Part shown: piece by piece, positions 16,266-26,091 of the stretch | Numbering within the stretch: position 1 is the first letter of the stretch | Layout of the letters: every line of letters starts with the position of its first letter | Translations under genes and position numbers: made by a program | Assembly: GCA_017994635.1 (NCBI GenBank) | Contig: JAGOKK010000007.1 | Location: forward strand, 1-46,684 | Length of the DNA: 46,684 nucleotides | DNA from: Candidatus Cloacimonadota bacterium | GTDB taxonomy: Bacteria > Cloacimonadota > Cloacimonadia > Cloacimonadales > Cloacimonadaceae | Reading direction: 5' to 3' | Notes under the pieces: generated by a model | Databases searched by the model: none | Seen by the model: only the letters and a program-made list of their open reading frames with translations | What the model was told of the DNA's origin: nothing

Positions 16266-18266
16266 ATGGCAGCTAAAAAGAACGAGAAGGGTGCTCTGAG
16301 CATCCACACTGAAAACATCTTCCCGATCATCAAGAAGTGGCTTTATTCCCAACACGATATCTTCTTGCGTGAGCTGGTCTCCAATGCAGTGGATGCCATA
16401 TCCAAGCGCAAATATGCTGATGAAGCTTTCAAGGCTGAAGACGCTAAGATCGAGATCAAACTTGATAAAAGCAAGAAAACTCTGCAAGTGATAGATTGCG
16501 GGATTGGCATGACCGCTGATGAAGTGAAGAAGTACATCAATCAAATCGCCTTTTCCGGAGCTGAGGAATTTGTAAATAAGTTCAAGGATGTACAGAGCAA
16601 CATCATCGGGCACTTTGGCCTGGGCTTTTACTCCTCCTTTATGGTCGCAGAAAAGGTGACCATCGATACGCTGTCCTACGCTGAGGGCAGCAATCCTGCA
16701 TTTTGGGAATGTGATGGCAGCACTGAGTACTCGATGAGTGCGGGAAAACGCAAAGAAGTGGGAACCACCATCACTATCTATTTCAACAGCGACTCAGAGG
16801 ACTATGCCAAAGATGAAAAGGTAAAGGAAATCCTGGAGCGCTATTGTAACTTTATGCCTGTGCCGATCATGTTTGACGGCAAACAGATCAATCAAACCGA
16901 AGCCCTGTGGAACAGAAAACCGAAGGACGTGACGCGCGAGGAATACGTAAAGTTCTATCAGGATGTATTTCACGACTACAATGAGCCGGTCTTCTGGATT
17001 CACCTCAATGTGGATTTCCCCTTCAATCTGAAGGGAATCCTCTACTTCCCGAAGCTGCGCAACGAACCGGAATTCTTCAAAGGCGAAGTGAAACTCTTTT
17101 GTAACAATGTGTTCGTAGCAGACAACCTGGAAGATCTGATCCCCGAATTCCTGCTTTTGCTCAAAGGGGGCATCGACATCCCAGATATCCCGCTGAACGT
17201 CTCGCGTTCATTCCTGCAAAACGATTCGCAGGTAAAAAAGATCTCCAAGTACATCATCAAAAAGGTTTCCGACCACTTCAACGAAACCTTCAAGGAAGAC
17301 CGTAAGAAATACGAAGAATATTGGGATGACATCAATACCTTCATCAAGTTCGGCATGCTCAAGGAAGATGATTTCTTTGACGCCATGAAGGATATCGCCA
17401 TCTTCAAATCCGCCACCGGAGATTATCTGACCGTGGAGGAGTACAAAGCACGTAATGCCGCAAGCGGTGATACCACGAAGATCTGGTATGCCGCCAGCGA
17501 AGATACTCAGGTGAGCTATCTGAACCTGATGAAAGAACAGGGTATGGAAGTGATCTACCAGAGCTCCCCCCTGGATATTCATCTGTACCAGCGTCTGGAA
17601 AGCAAACTGGACAAAGTGGAATTCGTACGCGTGGATAGCGAAGTGAATGACATCCTCGTAAACAAGGATAGCAAGGCTCTGGATGCAGCCGATATCAATC
17701 GTCTACAAAAGATCTTCTACGGTGCTTTGGGGCAAAAAGTGGAAGCCAGCTTTAGTAAAGACAGCTACAAAGACTTCCTCAAGAAATACCCGTTGGCAGC
17801 AACAGCCCTCACACCTTTTATCAGGCAGGATGGAGAGCAGACCCTGATCAATATGCTGGAACTGCCAGATGCCGTGCGTACCGAATTGGGCGAAGCGGCC
17901 ATCAAAGAGATGGTGGAAGAACACTCATTTACCGAGCTGAAAGTAGAAGTGAAGAGCCTGAAGACAAAAGATATCCCTGGCGTGATCGTCTTCAGTGAGT
18001 TTATGCGCCGTTGGCACGATATGGATATGGTCTCCCGCCCCGGAGCGTCATCCGGTATGCTAAAACACCACACTCTGGTGGTAAATCCCGAAAACGAAGT
18101 AATACAAAAGCTCCTGGATCTGGATAAAGCCGGGAAGAACGAAGAAGTATCGGTAATCAGCGGCTACATCCACGATCTGTCGTTACTGGAACAGAAAGCC
18201 TTTAGCGGCGATGAATTGAAGAGTTTCATCAGTAAAGCCAATAAAGTGCTGTCTTATCTGTCCTGA
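16266..18266 (+). CDS. htpG: Chaperone protein HtpG (Hsp90)
   Basis: Cytoplasmic Hsp90 of 666 residues, slightly longer than the E. coli protein (624). It is an ATP-driven dimeric clamp that helps client proteins fold. The N-terminal GHKL ATPase motifs are seen: ELVSNAVDAISK (Asn/Asp for Mg-ATP), DCGIGMTADEV and GHFGLGFYSSFMVA. The middle-domain catalytic loop (NVSRSFLQ, with Arg) is present. ATG 16266 with AAGGAG upstream. A CIRCE operator and a TTGACA promoter precede it, so HrcA control of htpG is likely here; in E. coli htpG is sigma32-dependent instead. groEL follows on the same strand under its own promoter. Confidence 0.97.
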   Translation: MAAKKNEKGALSIHTENIFPIIKKWLYSQHDIFLRELVSNAVDAISKRKYADEAFKAEDAKIEIKLDKSKKTLQVIDCGIGMTADEVKKYINQIAFSGAEEFVNKFKDVQSNIIGHFGLGFYSSFMVAEKVTIDTLSYAEGSNPAFWECDGSTEYSMSAGKRKEVGTTITIYFNSDSEDYAKDEKVKEILERYCNFMPVPIMFDGKQINQTEALWNRKPKDVTREEYVKFYQDVFHDYNEPVFWIHLNVDFPFNLKGILYFPKLRNEPEFFKGEVKLFCNNVFVADNLEDLIPEFLLLLKGGIDIPDIPLNVSRSFLQNDSQVKKISKYIIKKVSDHFNETFKEDRKKYEEYWDDINTFIKFGMLKEDDFFDAMKDIAIFKSATGDYLTVEEYKARNAASGDTTKIWYAASEDTQVSYLNLMKEQGMEVIYQSSPLDIHLYQRLESKLDKVEFVRVDSEVNDILVNKDSKALDAADINRLQKIFYGALGQKVEASFSKDSYKDFLKKYPLAATALTPFIRQDGEQTLINMLELPDAVRTELGEAAIKEMVEEHSFTELKVEVKSLKTKDIPGVIVFSEFMRRWHDMDMVSRPGASSGMLKHHTLVVNPENEVIQKLLDLDKAGKNEEVSVISGYIHDLSLLEQKAFSGDELKSFISKANKVLSYLS

Positions 18267-18295
18267 GATTATATAGAAGTGTCTTGAGGCATAGT

Positions 18296-18317
18296 GGGGC
18301 GGACCTATCCCCGCCCC
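18296..18317 (+). terminator. GC-rich hairpin after htpG
   Basis: GGGGCGG (18296-18302) pairs with CCGCCCC (18311-18317) around an 8-base loop, 29 bases after the htpG stop. No T-tract follows, so intrinsic termination is uncertain. Confidence 0.45.
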
Positions 18318-18356
18318 CTGCCCAGAATAATGAGAATGTCAAAGGCAAAAAACAAT

Positions 18357-18384
18357 TTGCACTTGACAGGAATCGGGCTATAAT
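18357..18384 (+). promoter_or_regulatory. groEL promoter
   Basis: TTGCAC (18357-18362), 16-base spacer, perfect TATAAT (18379-18384), immediately followed by CIRCE. The nearby TTGACA (18363-18368) is only 10 bases from TATAAT and cannot be the partner -35. Confidence 0.75.
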
Positions 18385-18388
18385 AACA

Positions 18389-18415
18389 TTAGCACTCAGA
18401 ACGAGTGACTGCTAA
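18389..18415 (+). promoter_or_regulatory. CIRCE operator (HrcA site) upstream of groEL
   Basis: TTAGCACTC (18389-18397), 9-base spacer, GACTGCTAA (18407-18415). One mismatch to consensus, at the same base as in the htpG copy. It sits just after the -10 box, the classical position for HrcA repression. Confidence 0.95.
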
Positions 18416-18428
18416 GATTGATTTCTAA

Positions 18429-20084
<1,656 letters not shown>

Positions 20085-20110
20085 TAGGTTAGTAAACCCA
20101 AGATATGTAA

Positions 20111-20137
20111 AGCCTCTCCTGATGGGGAGGCTTTTTA
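20111..20137 (+). terminator. Intrinsic terminator after groEL
   Basis: AGCCTCTCC (20111-20119) and GGGGAGGCT (20124-20132) form a 9-bp stem with one G-U pair and a 4-base loop, followed by TTTTATTT. Confidence 0.9.
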
Positions 20138-20188
20138 TTTGACACAATAGTATCCTCAGATTCGTTGGCACATGGTGAAGGAGTTTTC

Positions 20189-21463
20189 ATGAAGTTCAGG
20201 TCTCTCAGCCCGCTGGAACGCAATACGGCGGGCATGTTGCTGATAGCTGCTCTGTTTAATGGAGTGGTACAGTCATTATCTCAAACGCAGGACATCATCG
20301 CCCGCAAAGCGCTTGCTGCCCAAGATTGGCAATTGATGTTGATGACTATGATCTGGCCGATCTCGAACTTCTTTTCTATATGGTGGGGGCGCTTTTATGA
20401 GAAATCCTGCCACAAGTCCCGCTATTTCTTCTTTGCTGGTGTCTTTGGTCGTCTCACTCTGGTTTATGCCATCTGGCTGACCACGATGAATGAATATCTG
20501 GTGCTTTTGGGACTGCTGTTTTCTGCCAATTCCATCCTGATCCCCGCGCAGAACAGCATATACCAGAAGAATATCCATCACTCGCGTCGTGCCAAGGTAT
20601 ACGGCTATACCATCTCATTGGGGATGATAGTATCGGTCGCGGTCACCTTTGTAGCGGGGCGCATCCTGGATCTGCATGAAGAACACTTCCGCTGGATCCT
20701 CGTACTCACCGGTCTCACGGGTTTCATCAGTTCTGTGTTGTTGTCCCTGATCAAACTTGATGAACCGATCGGTAAGACTCCCTGCTGCAAAGAACGGATA
20801 CCGCTGAAGAACATCGTCACCGATCCTATCAGACGCACCTTGACCCTGATGAAACAGAACAAGGCTTTTGCCGCGTTTGAACGGGATTTCTCCATCTATG
20901 GCATGGGTTACATCATGATGCAGCCCATCATTCCAATTTATATGGTGGATAAGCTGCAGCTCAGCTATACCAATAACTTCCTGGCAAAGGGTATTCTCTC
21001 GCAAGTGGGTATGCTGGTGCTCTCACCTCTGATCGGGAAGCTTCACGACCGCTTGCATCCCTTCCGCTTCATCGCTGCCAGTTTTGCACTACTGATGGTA
21101 TTTCCCATTCTCTTTGTGTTATCATCGCTCTGGGCGGGTGAATCGGTGGTGGCGGTGATCATAGTCTTTATTGCCTACACCATCTTTGGTATTGCTATGG
21201 CGGGTGTAAACCTTTCCTGGAATATGTCTTCCATCTTCTTTGCGGGAAAGGAGGACGCCTCCATGTACCAAAGTGTCCACGTGACGATGACGGGGATCAG
21301 AGGCTTGATCGCTCCTGTTTTGGGCTTCAGCTTACTCAAGATATTGGGCATCAATTCGGTTTTTTATGTCGCGGCGGGTTTCCTGGGATTGGCCTCGATC
21401 ATGAGCATGCGGGATTATCTGCGCTTCAAGCACCGAGTAACGGATATCCTTCCAGATAGCTAA
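20189..21463 (+). CDS. MFS transporter
   Basis: Integral membrane protein of 424 residues with about 12 hydrophobic helices in two halves, a Major Facilitator Superfamily carrier by overall pattern. The loop between helices 2 and 3 reads WGRFYEKSCHKSRYFF, a loose form of the MFS motif A, and GKLHDRLHPFRFI repeats it in the second half. The substrate is unknown. ATG 20189 with GAAGGAG upstream is preferred to the TTG at 20165. It stands between the groEL terminator and the pfk promoter, so it is probably transcribed alone, though no promoter is clear. Confidence 0.8.
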   Translation: MKFRSLSPLERNTAGMLLIAALFNGVVQSLSQTQDIIARKALAAQDWQLMLMTMIWPISNFFSIWWGRFYEKSCHKSRYFFFAGVFGRLTLVYAIWLTTMNEYLVLLGLLFSANSILIPAQNSIYQKNIHHSRRAKVYGYTISLGMIVSVAVTFVAGRILDLHEEHFRWILVLTGLTGFISSVLLSLIKLDEPIGKTPCCKERIPLKNIVTDPIRRTLTLMKQNKAFAAFERDFSIYGMGYIMMQPIIPIYMVDKLQLSYTNNFLAKGILSQVGMLVLSPLIGKLHDRLHPFRFIAASFALLMVFPILFVLSSLWAGESVVAVIIVFIAYTIFGIAMAGVNLSWNMSSIFFAGKEDASMYQSVHVTMTGIRGLIAPVLGFSLLKILGINSVFYVAAGFLGLASIMSMRDYLRFKHRVTDILPDS

Positions 21464-21551
21464 ATAATCAATTACCCTACCCTGGAACTCATCAACTTGC
21501 TCAATATTGTCCACATATGCGCTATATGCGACAAAACATCCGCTTATTTGC

Positions 21552-21580
21552 TTGACAGAAAAGCAAGACATGGCAGTATA
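21552..21580 (+). promoter_or_regulatory. Candidate promoter for phosphofructokinase
   Basis: TTGACA (21552-21557), 17-base spacer, AGTATA (21575-21580); TATATG at a 19-base spacing is an alternative -10. About 30 bases before the start codon. Confidence 0.6.
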
Positions 21581-21609
21581 TGCATCATTGATTCAAAAGG
21601 GAAGTATGA

Positions 21610-22707
21610 ATGAAAAAGAGACTCTTGGTTGCCACTGGCGGAGGCGATTGTCCAGGCCTCAACGCGGTGATCCGAGCCATCGTGAAGCGTGCTTCACAGG
21701 AGCACAATTGGGAAGTGTTGGGCTCCATTGATGCCTTCGACGGCATTCTGCGAGACCCAATGCATCTGGTGGAATTGAGTCCCGATAAAGTATCCGGGAT
21801 CCACGTGATGGGCGGCACAATCATCGGAACTACGAATCGAGGCGGCCCCTTTGCCTGGCCTGTGATGAATGCGGATGGCACATGGGATACAGTGGATCGC
21901 AGCAAAGACTTCATGGAACGCCTGCGCTATCAGAATATCGACGCCATCATCAATATCGGTGGCGACGGATCGCAGCGCATCTCGCAAGCCCTCTATGAAC
22001 TCGGCTGTCCCATCATCGGAGTACCCAAAACCATCGACAACGACCTTTCTGACACTGATTTTACCTTTGGTTTCCAGACCGCCGTGGATGTAGCCACAGA
22101 CGCGGTGGACAAACTGGTAACCACTGCTGCCAGCCATCACCGCGTATTGATTCTGGAAGTGATGGGACGTTATGCGGGATGGATTGCCCTGCATGCTGCC
22201 ATCGCCGGTGGGGCAGAGGTATGTCTGATTCCGGAAATACCCTACGACATCAATAAGGTCCTGGAGACCATCAATGAAAGAGTGGATCAAGGCAGAGGCT
22301 TTGCCAATATCGTGATTGCTGAAGGTGCCAGACCTCTGGACGGGGGAATGGCTTTCTCTGAAAACGACACCCCCGGTGCGATGAAGATCAAGCTTGGCGG
22401 TGCGGGTCTGCGCCTGTCGCACGAACTACGTGAAGCGGGCTGCCCCATTGAGATCAGAGAGACCATTTTGGGCCATTTACAGCGAGGTGGCAGCCCCAAT
22501 GCCTTTGATCGCATCCTTGCCTCCCAATTTGGTGTGAAGGCATTTGAGCTTGCCCTGCAAAAGAAATGGGGACACATGGTGGCTTACCGCCATCCCAATA
22601 TTGAGGCAGTGCCCATCGCTGAAGCCATAAAGAACTACAATTTGGTAAATCCCGAGGGCAATCTGGTGAGGACAGCCAGAGGCCTGGGTATTTCCCTGGG
22701 AGACTGA
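21610..22707 (+). CDS. pfkA: 6-phosphofructokinase (Gly/Lys phosphoryl-donor signature)
   Basis: Phosphofructokinase of 365 residues that makes fructose-1,6-bisphosphate. The start GGGDCPGLNAVIR and the active-site PKTIDNDL (Asp base) are clear. The two residues that usually sort the donor are mixed: GGDG at 117-120 has Gly (ATP type; PPi enzymes have Asp), while Lys140 in PKTIDND is the PPi-type residue (E. coli has Gly124). This Gly/Lys state is known from the group III, actinobacterial-like branch, so the donor (ATP or PPi) cannot be fixed from sequence. ATG 21610 follows AAGGGA. The PGDH-like gene starts 35 bases after the stop and may be co-transcribed. Confidence 0.92.
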   Translation: MKKRLLVATGGGDCPGLNAVIRAIVKRASQEHNWEVLGSIDAFDGILRDPMHLVELSPDKVSGIHVMGGTIIGTTNRGGPFAWPVMNADGTWDTVDRSKDFMERLRYQNIDAIINIGGDGSQRISQALYELGCPIIGVPKTIDNDLSDTDFTFGFQTAVDVATDAVDKLVTTAASHHRVLILEVMGRYAGWIALHAAIAGGAEVCLIPEIPYDINKVLETINERVDQGRGFANIVIAEGARPLDGGMAFSENDTPGAMKIKLGGAGLRLSHELREAGCPIEIRETILGHLQRGGSPNAFDRILASQFGVKAFELALQKKWGHMVAYRHPNIEAVPIAEAIKNYNLVNPEGNLVRTARGLGISLGD

Positions 22708-22742
22708 AAAAACACACAAAAAATAAAGATATGGAGACAACA

Positions 22743-23663
22743 ATGCCAAAAGTACTAGTAGCCACAGAAAAACCCTTTGCTGCCGAAGCCGCGGCAAAGA
22801 TCAAAGCCGAGCTGGAAGCGGCTAAATACGACTGCCGTTTCCTGGAGTCATACAAGGACGTCAGCGAGTTTCACGCCGCCGCCGCCGAGGTAGAAGCCAT
22901 CATCATTCGTAGCGACATTGTGGATGAAGCGGTGCTGAATGCAGCTCCCAAGCTAAAGATCGTAGTCCGCGCCGGTGCTGGATATGACAACGTAGATTTG
23001 AAAAGCGCTACCGCACACGATGTAGTGGTGATGAACACCCCTGGGCAAAATTCCAATGCCGTGGCAGAACTCGCCATCGGGATGATGATCTATATGGCCA
23101 GAGGAAAGTTCAATGGCAAGAGCGGTACCGAACTTGCCGGCAAGAAGTTAGTGCTCTTCGGTTTTGGCTACATCGCCCGTTATGTGGCAAAAATGGCCAA
23201 AGGCATCGGGATGGATGTGTATGCTTACGATCCCTATCTCTCCGCTGAAATCATGACCAAAGAAGGCGTCACTCCACTTACCAAGGTGGAAGACATCTTC
23301 AAGACCGGGGATTATGTATCGTTGCACATTCCTGCCAATACAGAGACCAAGAAGTCCATAAACTGGAACCTCTTGTCACTGCTCCCCGAAGGGGCTACAT
23401 TGATCAATACCGCCCGCAAGGAAGTAATCGATGAGGACAGCTTGCTAAAGGCTTTTGCCGAAAAGAAAGGCTTCCGCTACGTGACGGACGTAGCTCCGGA
23501 CAATCTTTCTGCCATCAACGAGCAGTATGCCGACCGCATCTATGCCACTCCCAAGAAGATGGGCGCACAAACCGCTGAAGCCAATAACAATGCGGGTATC
23601 GCAGCTGCCAAACAGATCATCGCTTTCTTTGACAAGGGCGACAAGACCTTCAAGGTAAACTAA
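22743..23663 (+). CDS. serA: D-3-phosphoglycerate dehydrogenase-like 2-hydroxyacid dehydrogenase
   Basis: NAD-dependent D-2-hydroxyacid dehydrogenase of 306 residues. The short form without an ACT domain fits a serine-pathway PGDH. The substrate-domain motif VRAGAGYDNVD and the NAD loop LFGFGYIARYVAK are present, as is the catalytic Arg (NTARKEVID). The usual catalytic His (TPHxG) is replaced: the segment reads ATPKKMGAQT, with Lys, and the usual acidic partner in DVFxxEP is not obvious (TDVAPDNL). A similar Lys variant is reported in some PGDHs, e.g. of Entamoeba. ATG 22743 (MPKVLVATEK) has GGAG upstream and is preferred to 22731. It probably forms an operon with pfkA, tying serine synthesis to glycolysis. 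Confidence 0.8.
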   Translation: MPKVLVATEKPFAAEAAAKIKAELEAAKYDCRFLESYKDVSEFHAAAAEVEAIIIRSDIVDEAVLNAAPKLKIVVRAGAGYDNVDLKSATAHDVVVMNTPGQNSNAVAELAIGMMIYMARGKFNGKSGTELAGKKLVLFGFGYIARYVAKMAKGIGMDVYAYDPYLSAEIMTKEGVTPLTKVEDIFKTGDYVSLHIPANTETKKSINWNLLSLLPEGATLINTARKEVIDEDSLLKAFAEKKGFRYVTDVAPDNLSAINEQYADRIYATPKKMGAQTAEANNNAGIAAAKQIIAFFDKGDKTFKVN

Positions 23664-23684
23664 AGTACCCTACCTTGGTATAGT

Positions 23685-23715
23685 AAAGGAGCAAGCCGGG
23701 TTGGCCTGCTCCTTT
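23685..23715. terminator. Bidirectional intrinsic terminator
   Basis: AAAGGAGCA-A-GCC (23685-23697) pairs with GGC-C-TGCTCCTTT (23703-23715), 12 pairs with one mismatch and a 5-base loop. A/T runs at the stem base allow termination from both sides. It lies between the convergent PGDH-like gene and trpS. Confidence 0.85.
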
Positions 23716-23795
23716 ATCAATAATCTCTGGAATCTGGTGTTTCGCAGATAGGTGATTGTCGGATCTCGCCTGACAATCTCCCACGATGATTGAGA

Positions 23796-24791
23796 TCAGT
23801 CTATTCCCAGAATCCTGCGCAGTTCCCTGATCTTAACTGCGGCCAATTCACGGGCTTTGATCGATCCTTTCTGCAGAGTATCGTTGATATAGCCGGGATC
23901 CGCCATCAAGTGATTGAACTTTTCCCGGAAGGGGGTTAGCTGCTCATTCATCACATCAAAGAGCTCTTGCTTGGCATGACCCCAGCCCATTCCTCCAGCG
24001 AGGTAGCGTTCTCTCAGAGCAGCAATCTGTTCTTCACTGGCAAAGCATTTGTAAAGAGAGAACACACTGCAGCAATCGGGATCTTTGGGCTCTTCTACGC
24101 CCTGGGAATTGGTGACGATTTTCATGATCAGCTTGCGCAGTTCTTTTTCGCTAGCGAAGATGGGGATGATATTGCCGTAGCTCTTGCTCATCTTACGTCC
24201 ATCTAGTCCGACTACAGTTTTCACCTTATCATGGGCCAAAGGTTCGGGCAGCTTGAAAGCTTCGCATTTGTGGACGAAGTTAAAGCTCTGGGCTATGTCC
24301 ACCGCCATTTCTACATGTTGAAACTGATCATTGCCCACGGGCACGTAATCGGGATCGAAGAGCAGGATGTCCGCGGCCATCAACACAGGATAAGTGAAGA
24401 GCCCCATATTTACGCCGTCATCTGGATCCTTGCCAGCTTCTGCATTGCTTTGGAGCATGGCTTTATAGGCGTGAGCGCGGTTCATCAGACCTTTGGGTGT
24501 ATAGGCCAGAAGGATGGTGAGCAGCTCAAAAGTCTCGGGTACGGAGCTTTGTTTATAAAACAAGGAATGATCGGGATCAAGGCCACAAGCCAGCCAGGCT
24601 CCGGCGATTTGCAGGCTCATCTGGCGGATAGCTTCGGGATCTTTGGTGCTGTTCAAGGCGTGATAATCGGCGATAAAGTAGCGTGATTCGCAGCTCTCGC
24701 TCAGTTTCAGTGCGGGTTGGATGGCTCCCAGATAGTTTCCGATATGGGGGATGCCGGTGGGTTTGATTCCGGTAAGTGCTATCTTTTTCAT
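23796..24791 (-). CDS. trpS: Tryptophanyl-tRNA synthetase
   Basis: Class I aminoacyl-tRNA synthetase of 331 residues, the usual bacterial length. It charges tRNA-Trp. HIGN (in PTGIPHIGNYLGAI, residues 11-24) and KMSKS (GRKMSKSYGNII) ATP-binding signatures are intact, as is the family stretch VPVGNDQFQHVEMA. ATG at 24791 is one base from the stop of rimO, so trpS is the last gene of the DUF1015-rimO-trpS operon. The hairpin at 23685-23715 ends the transcript. Confidence 0.97.
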   Translation of the reverse strand: MKKIALTGIKPTGIPHIGNYLGAIQPALKLSESCESRYFIADYHALNSTKDPEAIRQMSLQIAGAWLACGLDPDHSLFYKQSSVPETFELLTILLAYTPKGLMNRAHAYKAMLQSNAEAGKDPDDGVNMGLFTYPVLMAADILLFDPDYVPVGNDQFQHVEMAVDIAQSFNFVHKCEAFKLPEPLAHDKVKTVVGLDGRKMSKSYGNIIPIFASEKELRKLIMKIVTNSQGVEEPKDPDCCSVFSLYKCFASEEQIAALRERYLAGGMGWGHAKQELFDVMNEQLTPFREKFNHLMADPGYINDTLQKGSIKARELAAVKIRELRRILGID

Positions 24792-24792
24792 A

Positions 24793-26091
24793 TTATTCCT
24801 GTATAGATCCGTATAGGTAATCGGGTAAAGCGTCTGTAATCTCCACGTTTACGAAGGGGCTGTCCCCCTTGGGGGTGTTCTCAAAGGTGATCATGCCGTC
24901 GATCTCTGGCGCTTGCCACCACACTCTTCCTCTGAAGACCTCTTCATCTGCATCGTAATCCTCGATGATGGCACTTTGTACGGTGCCAACGTAGCGCTGC
25001 ATTTTCAGCTCTTTGCTTTCGCCGATCTTCATGGCATATTTTATCTCAAGCTGCTCCAGATAACGGTGGCGGGGATTATCCCAGGGCAATTTGTAGGCCT
25101 CCTTTTCTGGAGAATAGGCAAATACCCCGATATGCAGGATATCAACCTCTTCCAGAAACTTATCCAGGAGATCCAGATCGCTCTGTGTCTCATTGGGATA
25201 GCCAACCATGATGGTTGTGCGAAACACCGCTTTGGGAATCTCATGCTTGATCTGCTGGAAGAGCGCTTTGAGCTCCTCGTAGCTCTTTTGCCGGTTCATT
25301 GCTTTGATCACCCGTGGGCTGACGTGTTGAATCGGGATCTCAAAATAGGGGAGAAGGCAATTGTACTTGTTCCAGAGCTCCAGCCACTTTAGTTCAAAAT
25401 GGTCAGGGTGCATATACATCACCCTGATCCAACGATATAGATTCAGTTTACAAAGGGCATCGAGTAGTTTGGGCAGGGCCTTTTCACCATAGAGATCAAT
25501 GCCATACATGCACGTATCCTGAGCGATGATCACCAGCTCTTCGCTATCATTGGCCATAGCTTTGGCTTCATTCACCAGTTCTTCAATGGGCACCGAAACC
25601 AGCTTGCCGCGGATGGAGGGGATCATGCAATAGCTGCAGAAATTCTCGCAACCATCAGAGATGCGCAGATATACGTGTTGGCCATCCTGAAACTTGAGGC
25701 GTCCTGCCTCAGCCAGTTTCCCTTGTTTAGTACCCTTGGGTAAAACATTGGATCTCAGGTACTTTTCAAAGCCCGCAAAATCCTTTAGCATGATCCAGGC
25801 ATCAACTTCAGGAAACAGATCCTGATACTCTTCCAGGGCGCGCGTGGTCACGCAGCCGGTGGCGATGACCTTCGCTGATGTATTTGAAGTATACTCGAGC
25901 AAGTCATCCAGTACTCGGTCAAATTCGTCCAGAGATCTCTGCAGAAAAGCGCAGCTATTTACCACGACCACATCCGCTTCGGTAATATCCCGGGCTTCCT
26001 GCATTCCGTAGCTTTCCATGATAGCCACAAAACGTTCGCTATCTACGAGGTTCTTGGCGCAGCCCAAACTCTCGATGTAGTATTGCTTCAT
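24793..26091 (-). CDS. rimO: Ribosomal protein uS12 methylthiotransferase RimO
   Basis: Radical-SAM methylthiotransferase of 432 residues that modifies an Asp of ribosomal protein S12. The N-terminal UPF0004 domain holds three Cys for one [4Fe-4S] cluster (SLGCAKN, NSCAFL, ATGCVT). The radical-SAM motif CENFCSYC near residue 150 binds the second. QDTCMYGIDLYG and the C-terminal TRAM-like domain distinguish RimO from MiaB. ATG 26091 overlaps the DUF1015 stop as ATGA, so the two are translationally coupled. With trpS immediately downstream the unit is translation-related. Confidence 0.95.
   Translation of the reverse strand: MKQYYIESLGCAKNLVDSERFVAIMESYGMQEARDITEADVVVVNSCAFLQRSLDEFDRVLDDLLEYTSNTSAKVIATGCVTTRALEEYQDLFPEVDAWIMLKDFAGFEKYLRSNVLPKGTKQGKLAEAGRLKFQDGQHVYLRISDGCENFCSYCMIPSIRGKLVSVPIEELVNEAKAMANDSEELVIIAQDTCMYGIDLYGEKALPKLLDALCKLNLYRWIRVMYMHPDHFELKWLELWNKYNCLLPYFEIPIQHVSPRVIKAMNRQKSYEELKALFQQIKHEIPKAVFRTTIMVGYPNETQSDLDLLDKFLEEVDILHIGVFAYSPEKEAYKLPWDNPRHRYLEQLEIKYAMKIGESKELKMQRYVGTVQSAIIEDYDADEEVFRGRVWWQAPEIDGMITFENTPKGDSPFVNVEITDALPDYLYGSIQE

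Noticed and set aside
18363-18384. TTGACA at 18363 as the groEL -35
   Set aside because: It is only 10 bases from TATAAT. TTGCAC at 18357 gives a normal 16-base spacing.
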